DNA of 64,000 nt from Homarus americanus. Lineage: Eukaryota; Arthropoda; Malacostraca; Decapoda; Nephropidae. The notes below the pieces were generated by a model. The model did not search any database. It was not told where the DNA came from and saw only the letters and a program-made list of their open reading frames with translations. Positions 12,311-24,730 of the stretch are shown here, in pieces. How positions within the stretch are numbered: position 1 is the first letter of the stretch; each line of letters begins with the position of its first letter. The DNA is taken from positions 134,501 through 198,500 of the forward strand of contig NW_024756415.1 in NCBI RefSeq assembly GCF_018991925.1. Reading direction: 5' to 3'. The position numbers and the translations under genes are program-made.

Positions 12311-12475
12311 CAAATTCTAAAATTCTTGATCTACCATTATCAAAAAACACATATGACAGGTGACTAAACTTTCGAAACTTTTTACGTAGAGATCCGGAGA
12401 CTAATGGTGCCAGGTCATTAAGTTTTATCACTGATGGCTTGAGTGTCCTCCTACAGATTGTTAGGGTGTTGGGGT

Positions 12476-12535
12476 GTAGGAGGGGGAGGTGGGGAGGGGG
12501 GGGGAGGGGGGGAGGGGGGAGGGAGGGAGGGAGTT
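12476..12535. repeat. Poly-G-rich tract with quadruplex potential
   Basis: About 60 bp of G runs (GGGGGAGG units) on the plus strand. Several runs of four or more G within 50 bp satisfy the usual G-quadruplex pattern. Confidence 0.8.
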
Positions 12536-12582
12536 AAGATGGGTCCCTGGCGTGATCATAGTAGCGTGGTGGTGGTGGTTGC

Positions 12583-12639
<57 letters not shown>

Positions 12640-12658
12640 TGCAGTAGTAGTAGTAGAA
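12583..12658. repeat. (AGT)n microsatellite
   Basis: AGT repeats interrupted once by TGC. The poly-Val and poly-Tyr frames are translations of this tract. Confidence 0.95.
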
Positions 12659-14247
12659 GATAATTTCTAAAACATAATTATACCCCAATAGTGCTTTAAA
12701 TTTCCTAAAGTTTAATATCGCCTTAAAAAAACATCCTCACAAGTAATAATCATTATCACTCAGGTCAGGAATGGTGGACAAAAGGTTCAATAAAGATAGA
12801 CAATAATAATATTAAAAAAGGTTAAGCAAAGAATAAACAAGAAAGCAGTCATGCATATTGTCCGCCTCGTCATGATACTGATATTGGAGAGTCGCTCTTA
12901 TCAAAGGACGTATTTTTATCGCTATGTTAATTTGTATACACATTTTTATGAAGATATATCACTTCTTTTTTTTTTCAACCCCGGAGAGGAATATGGAGCG
13001 TTTGTAACGTGTTGCCATGGTGATGAAACAATACTAACATCAGTGTATCATATTAAGAGCAATAAGGTTTGTGTACACTGGATGTTAAGTCTTCAGTACA
13101 CAGGGAGGCATTACACCCAGACGCCTTCACTTCCCCAACAGTGAAGTTAGTAACCAATTACAGGTGGGTGAACTAGGGGCAGCCTCGGCAGGACTAAGTG
13201 ACCTTTATGACAGGAGGCGGCCGCTGGTAACATAAATAACAGTAAATTTACAGTATCTTATACAACAATGTGGATCCCTTCATTATTATACTGATTTACA
13301 CCCAAGTTTCATCATGATAACTGAACAAAACTCAGACGGACAGACAAACAATTTACGTAACAGCAGCCACTTCAACATCACCCCTCTACATCGCTGAGAA
13401 GAGGATAAAAGGTATCGTTTAAAGCTGGCTCGCATAAAACACTCGTGTGCATAGTTTCTAAATTGACATTGTCGAGAAAACGACTCTAAATTATCTGATA
13501 AGAGCTTGAAATTGCTTATAGGAACATATAAGGGCCATGGAAATTGAATTATGCAGCACTTTGCATAATATCACGTCCTGTTGAGAATCCACGAGAATCC
13601 GTGAGAATCCGGAAGAATCCACCTCATATTGCCAGCTACATCCAATATAAATTCCTGTGTAATCCTGCCATGCATCATGATCAACGCAATTCATTATGAA
13701 AATGAGTTCAGAAAAGGCGAGAGAGAGAGAAAAGAAATCATCAAAGTAAGAAAATGGGAAAATTACAAGACAGGTAATTTCTCCTCCTCATATGGTCGTT
13801 TCCACATCATATTTGAGAGCAAATTGAGAATAAATCCGCCTCGCCTCGTCTCCATTACAAGAGCGGCCCTGTGCTGGCAGTGACGTACTTAATGAAAATG
13901 TAAAAAAAAAAAACACATTAAGCAGCGAAAAGATGAGAAATTGGCGCATACAAATAAAAAAGTCGAGAATTGAAAAAGGGAATGAAAATAAATATACAAC
14001 AAAAACAACAATAACAGAACACAACACGAAAATAATAAAACAAAAATTAAAATAATAATAACAATAAAATCTGATAATAACAGAAACAGCAACACCAAGA
14101 AATAAGACGAACAACAACAGGAATAATAATAATATCAGCTGCCATAAGTGTATTTGCAGAGTTAAGTGGTTTCAGGAATTCCTTCATAAGTGTGTACACT
14201 ATTGACATCCTTTGAGGTATTATCATTTACCCTTGTGTCAACACCAG
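12659..14247. other. Unique interval, no gene recognised
   Basis: Short direct repeats ATCC(A/G)(C/T)GAGA occur near 13585-13625. About 13900-14115 is A-rich. Open frames at 12851-13144 (+) and 13788-14117 (-) have no recognisable domain. Confidence 0.5.
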
Positions 14248-14620
14248 GGGGGGGTGGTGATGAGGGAGGTGTGAGGAAGGAAGGGGAGGGGGTGAGGGAG
14301 GGAAGGGGGTGTGAGGGTTTGAGGGTAGAAAAGTGATGGGGAGGGGAAGTGAGTATGAGGGATTTAAGGAAGATGAAAGGAGGGGGGTGAAGGGAAGGGG
14401 TGGAGGGAAGGAAGAGGGGTGAGGGAAGGTGAGGGGGTGAAGGGAAAGGGGGTGTGAGGGAAGGAAGGGGAGGGGGTGAGGGGAAGGGGGGGTGAGGGAA
14501 AGGGTATGTAAGGGGAGAGTGTGTGAGGGGAAGGGGGTGTGAGGGAAAGGGTATGTGAGGGGAGGGTGTGTGGAAAAGGGTGAAAGGGGAAGGGGCTGAG
14601 GTGAAGGCAGACTGAGATAC
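14248..14620. repeat. Purine-rich GGGAAGGGGTGAGG-type minisatellite
   Basis: Nearly all purine on the plus strand, built from GAGGGAAGG, GGGGTGAGG and TGTGAGG modules. The Pro/Ser/His-rich minus-strand frame is a by-product. Confidence 0.9.
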
Positions 14621-14637
14621 CAATAGACAGGCAGAGA

Positions 14638-14638
14638 G

Positions 14639-14697
<59 letters not shown>
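14638..14697. repeat. (GATA)n microsatellite
   Basis: About 14 uninterrupted GATA units. Confidence 0.97.
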
Positions 14698-14699
<2 letters not shown>

Positions 14700-15400
14700 G
14701 AGAATAATTATTGTTACATTAATCTTCTTCCCTTTATTCCTCTACTTCTCGCTATTTTCATTACCAATTATCATCTATACCTTCATCTTTACTCCCACCG
14801 CCTATACATCCCATTGCAATTTATCACTAGTTCTTCGTTCTTACTATCTTCTCCTCTTCCCATCTTCTCCTCTTCCCATCTTCTCCTCTTCCCATCTTCT
14901 TGTCAGTTTTTCATTACCCATTACTTCCAATTTTATTATCATTTTCTCTTCTTCGTATCATCCCATAAACTACATAATCCATTATTTCCATCTTTATCAC
15001 CAATTCCTTCTCCTATTACCCATTACTTACACTTTTATCACCTTTTTTTCCTATTCCCTGTCATCGTATCAATTATATAAACGATAACTTCCACCTTTCT
15101 CTTCCAATTATTTCATCACTTTCATTATTCCACTTTTATTTGTATTCCCTACTCTTCCCGTATATTTACCATGAGTTTTGCTTTATAACTCCTAACTCTA
15201 TTCCCATTTCCTCCTCTTCCCTCATTTATCAATACTATTCCTTATTAAACCTAAATATACTCCCTCGTTCCCATCTTTATTCACAGTTCCTTCTCTTCCC
15301 TCATTTACCAATACATCTCTAAACACCCTCATTCCCATCTTTATTCCCAGTTCCTCCTCTTCCCTCATTTACCAATACATCCTTCAATTAAAACTGACAA
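14698..15400. repeat. Pyrimidine-rich degenerate repeat region
   Basis: Recurring TTCCCATCTTCTCCTC (three close copies at 14850-14900) and longer phrases such as CCCATCTTTATTC(A/C)CAGTTCC with TTCCCTCATTTACCAATACA at 15270-15380. Ancient tandem structure; the open frames are compositional. Confidence 0.65.
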
Positions 15401-15577
15401 ATTACTGTAAATATGACCTAATTCCCTCAAAACAAGCTAATTAGGCCAAATGAAAAGAACCTTGGCAATTAGTCTCAGCTAATTATACTAGAGTCGGGGG
15501 AAATACCTGGGTTCCTACCTCTTAATTGTATTCAATAAATGAAAGATTAAACTGGAGAGAATAATAATGTCTTAATA

Positions 15578-15578
<1 letters not shown>

Positions 15579-15619
<41 letters not shown>

Positions 15620-15743
15620 GTGTCTGTCTGTCTGTCTGTCTGTGTGTCTGTCTGTCTGTCTGTCTGTCTGTCTTTCTGTTTGTTGTTTGTATGTAGTTGA
15701 TTAAGATTGTATGTTTTGTTTATGTTGGATTGTTTGCGTGTAC

Positions 15744-15793
<50 letters not shown>

Positions 15794-15926
15794 TGCGGAG
15801 AGAGATAATGTTGATGGGAAGAAAGAGAGAGAGATATGAAACAAAGAGAATAAGAGAAAGGAGAGGCAAAAAAAGAGAAAGACAGAATAAATGAGGAGCG
15901 AGAAGGAAGAGAATAATATAGACTGG

Positions 15927-15996
<70 letters not shown>
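15579..15996. repeat. Microsatellite cluster (GTCT)n, (GT)n, (GA)n
   Basis: (GTCT)n with GTGT interruptions at about 15579-15675, (GT)n at about 15751-15792, and a clean 66-bp GA run at about 15931-15996. A purine-rich spacer lies between the last two. Confidence 0.95.
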
Positions 15997-16001
<5 letters not shown>

Positions 16002-16640
16002 CTTGATTTGTAATCACTAGCTTCCACTGTCACCAGATAACATTAAACCCTTGTAGAGTTACACAGCAGTATGCAAATTGCCACTGCCTTGTGTTACAAC
16101 TGTGGAATAACGAAAACCCGACGAAGGAGAGACCGTTAAATAATAAACACTAGAAAAATGGATAAATAATGGATGTTAAAAGGGGTTAATTGATTCATTA
16201 GCGAGCCATTTTACCAATTATTTTATATTTTTATCTATCAATCCATTAACATTTTCTCCTTGCCAATCCATCTATCAACAGGTCTCTTTATCCATCTAAT
16301 ATATATTTACCAGTGTCTATATCTAGCCATTATTACCTCTCTACCCTCGAGAGGTAATTAACTCATGGGTACAAATCTGACCCGTTTGGAACAAGTCTCC
16401 AACTCGTTCCAACTTACTGCGACGTGCGGGGACCACTTTATTAAATCTGCCCAGAAATTGACGGACGTATCATCCTGCCTCTACCAGTGTGTATGATGTA
16501 GTAGAGGTAGAAAACATCCCTGTGTATGATTCATTATACTCCCAGAGACGTTGGGTATGATTCATTATATGTTGAAAACAATTAGAGGAAGAGTTAGGTT
16601 AAATTATTAACTCATTTTTATATGTATACATGCATACCAT
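15997..16640. other. Unique interval, no gene recognised
   Basis: Ordinary AT-rich sequence with no recognised element. Confidence 0.5.
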
Positions 16641-16720
16641 ATCCTATCTATCTATCTATCTATCCTGTGTGTGTGTGTGTGTGCAACTTTATACTAAGTT
16701 TCAAATCGTAAGTGGTGTTG

Positions 16721-16782
<62 letters not shown>

Positions 16783-17130
16783 ACATTCAAGGAAGTCACC
16801 CACACTCACCCACCTAATACACAATACAATCAGTCCACACAAACCAAGCAATCACAACAAACACCCCCCACACACCACAACTTCCCACACACCACAACCC
16901 CCACACCCCCCACAACCACTCCCTACACACACCACAACCCCCACACACCACAACCCCCACACACCACAACTCCCACACACCACACACCACACCCTACAGA
17001 CTCCCTCCACACACCCAGCACCATACTAAACACGGCATACAATATTCACCCTATACACACGCCACTAAACTACACATTCAACGTCCCTCTTCATTCTACG
17101 CCATTAACAACAACAACACACAACCCAAAA
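16641..17130. repeat. (CTAT)n, (GT)n, (GA)n and CA/CCC-rich minisatellite
   Basis: CTAT at 16645-16664, GT at 16666-16682, GA at about 16724-16780. From about 16795 to 17000 a CACACCACAACCCCCACA-type degenerate array grades into C/A-rich unique sequence. The 169-codon plus frame is repeat translation. Confidence 0.9.
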
Positions 17131-18973
17131 GTAATATAAACTTTATTCTCTTGACATTTTCTGCCACCTTAATGTTTTTTCTTCCTATGAACGGTTTCTA
17201 ATTACAGGTGTTAGACCATTTATTGCTTCTTCTTTTAGTTAGAAATGATTGCTGGAGAGATAACACAAGGCTGATATAAAGGTGATTATCTCGGCTGTTT
17301 CTTCTGCCATAAAGGTTTATTGTTTTTTTATTACTTAGAAAAATGGCGGCCATGGCAGACAAATCCTGTATATATAACTTATTTCCTCCTCATTCCCTTC
17401 ATCATATTTTTTTTCTTTTTATTATACCGTCAAGATAAAGCTCTATAATTATCCAGTATATTAAATAAAATAACTAAAGAACCTCAATAATCCTAATATA
17501 CGAACGGCAGCACTAGACGACCAACACATGTAGTCAGTGGGCAATCCAAATTCATCCACGAACGCGCGATGTAATCCAGATACATTCATCCATGAACGTG
17601 CCGGGTAATGTTTACTTTATGCATGCTTGCCCTGATGGCTGGGGGAGTGGCTGTGGAGTTTTTCATTATTGTGCCGCAGCTATTAAGGGGTGATGGCTCA
17701 AGCTCCACTTCCGCGAAGGAATTTCAACGAACACGCTCCTCCCTGGTGTGTGTGTGTACCATTACCCGGATGTAGGATTGAACACATACAGGACGAATAG
17801 GTGCATGACTAACAGAACCTTGTAATACAAACTAAGACTTTTTTAGCTGCCACTTCAAGAGTTACAGCTCTCACAAGGCTCCGCCATGTATTATAGTACA
17901 TTACAGTAGTATTGTAATCTGTAATTTTCTGGGTCAATAAACATTTACAGTTTAAAGTGGCGATCAACCTTCTAGTGTAACCCACTACTAACCTGCCTCT
18001 ACAGCCCATATGTACACTTACACTACGTGTGTACCACCTTACAACCACATCCCATGTGTACCACCTAACCCCGTGTGTTCCAACTCACACCTACACCCTC
18101 AGTAAAACAAGACTTTTAAGACTACCACCACCTAACACCTGGTTGGCTCTGTGTACTACGGAGTGGCAACTCCTGTATAACTCAAAGTAGACCAGGAGGA
18201 CGAAATAAATAAGACAATACACAAGTAACACTCACAATGTGCCATCATGCCATAAGGAGCACAGCGGTGGAGCGAGGTCATAAAGTCACCTGAGGTCACA
18301 GCATCGCACAGAAGGGTAAAGTTGGTCATAACAAAAGCTCATAAGTTAAACAAAATTGGGTCAGAATTTTTTAATGAGATTGAATAAATGTTTTGAGAAT
18401 TCACGGAAAAATACATAATTAAATCCAGGGAATGACAAAGGCTGTACTGATGCAATAAAGATACAAAGCGGGGTAAAGAATGTCAAGAAAACGGGAAACT
18501 ATAAATAATGACGCACAGATAATAGGAGACAGAAAATAGGGATAGTATAAATAAGAGAGAATCAGAGTAAACAAGAGAGGATAACACCAATGGATAGAAC
18601 AAGAAAAAATTATGTGGCTGAAAAAAAAGGCCTTGATTTAAAGAAAGGTAAGTTACACAAAATTGGAGCATATCGCGAAAAAATCTAAGAACATAAAAAT
18701 TTGATTCACAGAAAAGGGAAGAGAACACAGAAAACGGGAGGAGGTTATAGAATGGCACACTAAGGTCTATAGCCGACGACAATATTCAAAAGCAAGACAA
18801 ATTGGGTTACAACGGGACGTAATTGGCCATAACACGCCGTAATAGGGAGGTGAACTAACGCACTACATTACCAGAGTCGATTATTGGATTACTCCACGGT
18901 GAGGGATAACACTATGTTCTCCCTAATGACTGCTGGACCAATGTTGACAACTGTGTTTCTTACTGTCAAGTAT

Positions 18974-18974
<1 letters not shown>
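17131..18974. other. Unique interval, no gene recognised
   Basis: One short duplication at about 17550-17615 (TTCATCCA(C/T)GAACG twice). GTGTACCACC-type phrases recur at about 18020-18080. No coding domain recognised on either strand. Confidence 0.5.
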
Positions 18975-19036
<62 letters not shown>

Positions 19037-19065
19037 AACACACAAACACACACACAAACACACAA
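18975..19065. repeat. (AC)n microsatellite with imperfect tail
   Basis: AC run to about 19032, then ACAAAC/ACGCAAAC interruptions. Confidence 0.96.
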
Positions 19066-19254
19066 TATCTGTGAGGCGGTGACAAAAACACTACTAAAAA
19101 AAAAGTCTGGGGTAAAAGCAATAAAAAATTACCTTAAATATCTAAATCGTTGATTGTAACTTTACGAACATTAAAACAAAAAACGGATTTATAAACTTGT
19201 TTGGTAACTCACATTCACTGTAGAGATCCAAGAGACTCGTGAAGTAGGTATTTA

Positions 19255-19555
19255 TGAAGTATATAACTCACACAGACGCTTATAAGAGTAACTCACACAA
19301 CTGTTCTTAAGGATAACTCACACAGACGCCTTTAAGAGTAACTCACACAACTGTTCTTAAGGATAACTCACACAGACGCTTATAAGAGTAACTCACACAA
19401 CTGTTCTTAAGGATAACTCACACAGACGCTTTTAAGAGTAACTCACCCAACTGTTCTTCAGGATAACTCACACAGACGCCTTTAAGAGTAACTCACCCAA
19501 CTGTTCTTAAGGATAACTCACACAGACGCTTTTAAGAGTAACTCACATAACTCAC
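19255..19555. repeat. 50-bp tandem repeat, about 6 copies
   Basis: Each unit joins ATAACTCACACAGACGCTT with AAGAGTAACTCACACAACTG and TTCTTAAGG. The two halves both contain TAACTCACACA, so the 50-bp unit is itself an old dimer of about 25 bp. AACTCAC continues singly to about 19640. Confidence 0.95.
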
Positions 19556-20164
19556 TGAATCATGAATAAAAAAGTAGATAATTAAATAACTCAACTTATC
19601 TCACTGAATATCAAAATGAGTTACAAAGTAGATAACTCACGTATCTTTTCCGAGTAGTAAATACAGCGTGTTGACGTAGAGACACTGGAGGTATTTATTT
19701 ACCTCCTTGACAATATCGAGTAGCAGAGGGCTCCAGCGGGCTTAATTGTCTCTCCTGTGTTGACTATGTTGTGTTGGTATTAACTTACTGCTCTCTCTCT
19801 CTCTCCACCAATGACAATATAACCTCCCTCTACAACACTTAATATCCACCTACAACCATCTATAACCATTAGACCTCCACCTATAATCATCTACAACCAT
19901 CTCCACCCACCACCATCACCCATCTTCACCCACCAACATCCTTCACGGCTCACCCACCACCACCCACCTCCACCCACCACCACACCAACTGCATCACTGA
20001 ACCCACCAACTTTAACATTTAAATTGGCGACCATAAACAATTGTAGGTAAGTTGTGTTAATAATTCCTGCACTAATATATTCACTGCACCAAGTTTCATT
20101 ACCTAATATTAATGGGTCGTGGAGAAGACTTAATATGAACCCCAAGTAATTAATTAGGAACTGA
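19556..20164. other. Mostly unique; CACCCACCACC-rich block at 19840-19985
   Basis: CT run near 19790-19806 and ACAACCATCTA / CACCCACCACCA degenerate repeats at 19830-19985. No gene recognised. Confidence 0.5.
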
Positions 20165-20435
20165 ATCAGCGTGTATGCCGATAAATGGATATATGAATAA
20201 ATAAATGTATATGTGTATTTAAATTATAATAACTAACATAAATATAAATAAAATAAATAAATAAATAACAATAAATAAATAAACAAATAAAAACTAAATA
20301 AGAGTAAATGTAAAAAAAAATAAGTAAAAAAACAAAACATGATCTAACAAAATAAATAAATAAGACAATAAACAACACAAATATAGAGATGAAAAACAAT
20401 AAGAATTATATAATAAATATACAAATAAATGAATA
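20165..20435. repeat. AAAT/AAATA-rich low-complexity tract
   Basis: AATAAATAAATAAC-type repeats. The hydrophobic minus-strand frame is compositional. Confidence 0.8.
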
Positions 20436-20494
20436 ACCAATGGATGAGGTTAAGTCTTGGTATATCCTGAAGGGTCATTTGTATGCTGTTATTT

Positions 20495-20660
20495 CCCTTC
20501 TACCTTTCCCTCCCTGCCCTTCCACCCTACTCCCTCCCTCCTGCCCTTCTACCTTTCCCTCCCTACCCTTCCACCCTACTCCCTCCCTCCTGCCCTTCCA
20601 CCACCCTCCGTTCCCTCCACCTGTCCCTCCGTTCCTTCCTACCCTCCACTCCCTCCCACA
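20495..20660. repeat. Pyrimidine-rich CCTTCCACCCTACTCCCTCC minisatellite
   Basis: Two to three copies of a roughly 60-bp unit (TCCCTCCCTGCCCTTC...). All three plus frames and one minus frame are open because T/C-only codons exclude stops. Confidence 0.85.
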
Positions 20661-20732
20661 GCCAAAGGGTAAACTCGCCAACATGGGATGGGTCACTGAG
20701 GCACTTCACGAAATGGTTTGTGTACCTGAGTA

Positions 20733-22470
20733 CCATTGATGGGGTGAGTGTATGGGGTGTAGACTATATGATGGGGTGAGTGTATGGGGTGTAGACTATA
20801 TGATGGGGTGAGTGTATGGGGTGTAGACTATATGATGGGGTGAGTGTATGGGGTGTAGACTATATGATGGGTGGAGTGTAAGGGTGTAGACTATATGAGG
20901 GGGTGAGCAAGGGGTGTGTAATTATGGTGGGTGAGGTATGGGGTGTAGACTATATGATGGGGTGAGTGTATGGGGTGTAGACTATATGATGGGGTGAGTG
21001 TATGGGGTGTAGACTATATGATGGGGTGAGTGTATGGGGTGAGCTATATGATGGGGTGAGTGTATGGGGTGTAGACTATATGAGGGGTGAGTGTATGGGG
21101 TGTAGACTATATGATGGGGGTGAGTGTATGGGGTGTAGACTATGAGGGGGTGAGTGTATGGGGTGTAGACTATATGAGGGGTGAGTGTATGGGGTGTAGA
21201 CTATATGATGGGGTGAGTGTATGGGGTGTAGACTATATGATGGGGTGAGTGTATGGGGTGTGAACTATGATGGAGTGGTGTATGGGGTGTAGACTATATG
21301 ATGGGGTGAGTGTATGGGGTGTGACTATATGGGGGTGAGTGTATGGGTGTAGACTATATGATGGGGTGAGTGTATGGGGTGTAGACTATATGAGGGGTGA
21401 GTGTATGGGGTGTAGACTATATGATGGGGTGAGTGTATGGGGTGTAGACTATATGATGGGTGAGTGTATGGGGTGTGAGCCTTGATGGGGTGAGTGTGTG
21501 GGTGTAGACTATATGATGGGGTGAGTGTATGGGGTGTAGCAACTATGATGGGGTGAGTGTGTGGGGTGTGACTATATGATGGGGTGAGTGTGTAGGTGTA
21601 GACTATATGATGGGGTGGTATGGGTGTAGACTATGATGGGGTGAGTGTATGGGGTGTAGACTATATGATGGGTGAGTGTATGGGGTGTAGACTATATGGG
21701 GGTAGTGTATGGGGGTGTAGACTATATGGGGGTGAGTGTATGGGTGTAGACTATATGGGGGTGAGTGTGGGGTGTAGACTATGAGGGGTGAGTGTATGGG
21801 TGTAGACTATATGGGGGGTGAGTGTATGGGGTGTAGACTATGGGGGGTGAGTGTATGGGGTGTAGACTATATGGGGGTGAGTGTATGGGTGTAGACTATA
21901 TGAGGGGTGAGTGTATGGGGTGTAGACTATATGGGGGGTGAGTGTGTGGGGTGTAGACTATGATGGGGTGAGTGTATGGGGTGTAGACTATATGAGGGTG
22001 AGTGTATGGTGTAGACTATATGAGGGTAGTGTATGGGGTGTAGACTATATGAGGGTAGGTGATGGGTGTAGACTATATGATGGGGTGAGTGTATGGGGTG
22101 TAGACTATATGATGGGGTGAGTGTGGGGTGTGGACTATATGATGGGGTGAGTGTATGGGGTGTAGACTATATGATGGGGTGAGTGTGTGGGGTGTAGACT
22201 ATATGGGGGGGGTGAGTGTATGGGGTGTAGACTATATGATGGGGTGAGTGTATGGGGTGTGACTATATGAGGGGTGAGTGTATGGGGTGTGGTGTGTGGG
22301 GTGAGTGTATGGGATGTAGACTATATGATGGGGTGAGTGTATGGGTGTGAACTATGATGGGGTGAGTGTATGGGGTGTAGACTATATGTGGGGTAGTGTT
22401 AGGGTGTAGACTATATGATGGGGTGAGTGTATGGGGTGTAGACTATATGAGGGTGAGTGTATGGGATGAA
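20733..22470. repeat. 32-bp minisatellite array, about 54 copies (1.74 kb)
   Basis: Unit GATGGGGTGAGTGTATGGGG followed by TGTAGACTATAT. The first and last copies are close to consensus. Within 20880-22440 many units carry single-base losses, especially in the G runs, or lose ATGAT, which may be biological decay or sequencing/consensus error in a long array. All open frames inside it are artefacts. Confidence 0.97.
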
Positions 22471-22640
22471 ACGAGACTAAACCTTACCTTCACTCTTCCT
22501 TTCCCTCTTCTCCTCTTTCTCTCCCCCTTCTCTTGTCTCTTCATCGTCCCTTTACTAATTCCCTATCGCTATCTATTCTTCTCCTTCCCCTCTGTTCTCT
22601 TCTACCCTCACTTCCCCCCCCCTATACCTATCCTCTCTAG

Positions 22641-22723
22641 GAGATTAGTGGGAGCACCGATGCCTCAGGCCATCAACTACACATTCCCATTACCCTGAGC
22701 ACTCTGATTGATCTTGTCTGTCT
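22641..22723 (+). other. Weak exon candidate after a long polypyrimidine tract
   Basis: About 150 bp of pyrimidine-rich sequence (22490-22638) ends CCTCTCTAG. The next bases are open as EISGSTDASGHQLHIP... up to a GTATGT donor-like hexamer at 22724. A second frame (RLVGAPMPQAINYTFPLP) ends at a stop at 22696-22698. No domain; the pyrimidine tract may simply be another low-complexity array. Confidence 0.15.
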
Positions 22724-22743
22724 GTATGTCTGTCTGTGTCTCT

Positions 22744-22744
<1 letters not shown>

Positions 22745-22815
<71 letters not shown>
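22745..22815. repeat. (GT)n microsatellite
   Basis: About 70 bp of GT, preceded by GTCT repeats at about 22715-22740. Confidence 0.97.
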
Positions 22816-23611
22816 CGTGCATACCTGAATACCTTCACCTGTTCCTAACTATAAGAACATAAGCGTATTTACCAACATTCACGTAAAGTTTATTTACCAC
22901 CAAATCCACCTCAGTGTAAATTACCTGACCTTTATTACTAACACCTGGTGGATCTGCCTCGCCCCTCACCATAACAAATACTTCACAGAGGACTGCCCAC
23001 CCCAACCACTCCTGACTGAAAACGTTGACTAAGATAAATGATGAAATAGTCTAGACCAGATAACAAGAACACGGCCACAGCTGCATGCTTTATCCTGCAA
23101 CTAAATTGGAGATATGAATTTTGTCTACTGTCAAAGAGAAGTAATAGTTCTGGCAGACTTTCAGGACCACAAAACTGCAATGTTGTACTGCACTAGATCA
23201 ACTAGGTGTTACAACCGCGTCACTGGGGATAAAGTTGAATTTCTGTAGGACTATTCTCTTCAGAGTAGTACTGTATCCAGGTGGTTATGTCACCCCAGAG
23301 AGAACATGATTCTTACTTGTTTGGAATTTATAAAGGCTGAAGTCGAGGTCACTTATCATATATAAGAATAATTCTTCTCTTCACCAAACCAAACACATCT
23401 TTTCTGCCTCTATATTAAGTTTTAGATAATGAATTTCAATACACTTCACTTATTATTAAATAAATCACAATATAGAACATCTGGGCTCTCCGATGCCCTG
23501 ATACCTTCTACAAATACCAAAAAACTGTATTTTATTTCAGCTTTTGTACATACAGGTAGTGTGAAGATCTAGGTTGATATTCTTGACGATGTTTCACACT
23601 ATGTATTTCAG
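22816..23611. other. Unique interval, no gene recognised
   Basis: No repeats, no recognised domains. A minus-strand 65-codon frame (22983-23180) is unremarkable. Confidence 0.5.
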
Positions 23612-23820
23612 GAGTCCCCTCAAGACCTTCCCTCCAGACTCTGCTAGAGACATTGTCTTACGACCTCTTGCTCAAGAACTTTTCGTCAAAACCTCTCACT
23701 CAAGACTTCACTCAAGACTCCACCCTCGACACGTCCTCCTTGACACCTAACCCTCACGATCTTCCGCCCAAGACCTCTATCCTCAAGATCTTCCGCTCAA
23801 GCGTTCCCTCAGCCACTACA
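23612..23820 (+). other. Exon candidate, 209 bp with both splice signals
   Basis: An acceptor-like CACTATGTATTTCAG precedes a frame open across the whole block (reading VPSRPSLQTLLETLSYDLLL... then KTSILKIFRSSVPSATT). A good donor, ACA then GTAAGTGTG, follows at 23821. The inferred peptide is Ser/Thr/Leu-rich and partly repetitive (LTQDFTQDS). No homologue recognised. The internal CAAGAC(C/T)TC repetition suggests it could be a decayed minisatellite rather than an exon. Confidence 0.25.
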
Positions 23821-23897
23821 GTAAGTGTGAAGGACGTGAAGAAGTTCCACGACCAGGATATGATGACCAGCTCTTACGCCTGGGGTAGCTGAATATA

Positions 23898-24730
23898 TAT
23901 AGGAGAGAGAGAGAGAGAGAGAGAAGAGAGAGAGAGAAGAGAGAGAAGAGAAAGAGAGGAGTTTTAGATCAACACAACCAGAAAATTGAATCTGGGGACT
24001 TGACGCCGTCCAAGTGACAGTTGGAAGGGGGGACGCGGTGTAGGGGAGATTAGAGGAGGTGAGGGGAGATGAGGGAGATGAGGGATGGTGAGGGACAGTG
24101 GGGAGGAGGTGACGTTGGGTAGTGGAGATGGGGGTGGTGGGGAGACATTGGTGGTAGGGAAAACGTGGGGTAGAAGAGAGGGAAGGGGTGGTGGGGAGAA
24201 GTGGTGGTGATCAGGGGACAATGGGTGGCTGGGAGACAGGTAGGGAAATAAGAGAGAGAGTAAAGAGGGAATGAGGATGGAGGAGAGACGGGGGAGTAGA
24301 GATGGGGAGAGAGAGGGAGGAGGAGAGTTTTGGGAGAGACGTGGGATTGGGTAGAAAGACAAGTATTTACGTGGGTGGGAGGGAGGGAAGTAGAAGGGAA
24401 TAAGGAAAGCAGGTAAGGGAGAGGAGAAAATGGAGGGAGGAAGAAGAGGTGAGAGAAGATAGAAAAGGAAAGAAGAATAGAGAAAGGGAGAGGAAAAGAG
24501 AGGGAAAGATCGAGAGGGAAAGAGGAATGGGTGGAGGAATAACAGAAGAGTAGAGGGAGTATGAGAGGAGGAGGAGGTGAAGGAAAGGTGTGGGGAGGGG
24601 AGGAGAGGAGGGGAAAGAGGAGAAGAACGTCAGGAAGGAAGAAAGGGTGAAGGGCGATGGGGATGGAGGGAAGGAGATGGGGAGGAAGAGGGAGACAGGG
24701 AAGGACACACAAAGAGAGAGAGAGAGAGAG
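23898..24730. repeat. Polypurine tract, about 800 bp
   Basis: GA repeats at 23903-23958 and 24716-24730 bracket about 700 bp that is overwhelmingly A/G on the plus strand (GGGGAGA, GAGGGA, GGGAAAGA modules with periodic GGTGG). The long Pro/Ser/Leu-rich minus frames (up to 244 codons) exist because pyrimidine-only codons contain no stops. Confidence 0.9.

Noticed and set aside
11940..12431. 163-codon minus-strand ORF of hydrophobic heptads resembling a repeat or membrane protein
   Set aside because: Exact product of a 21-bp tandem repeat; flanks carry no coding signal.
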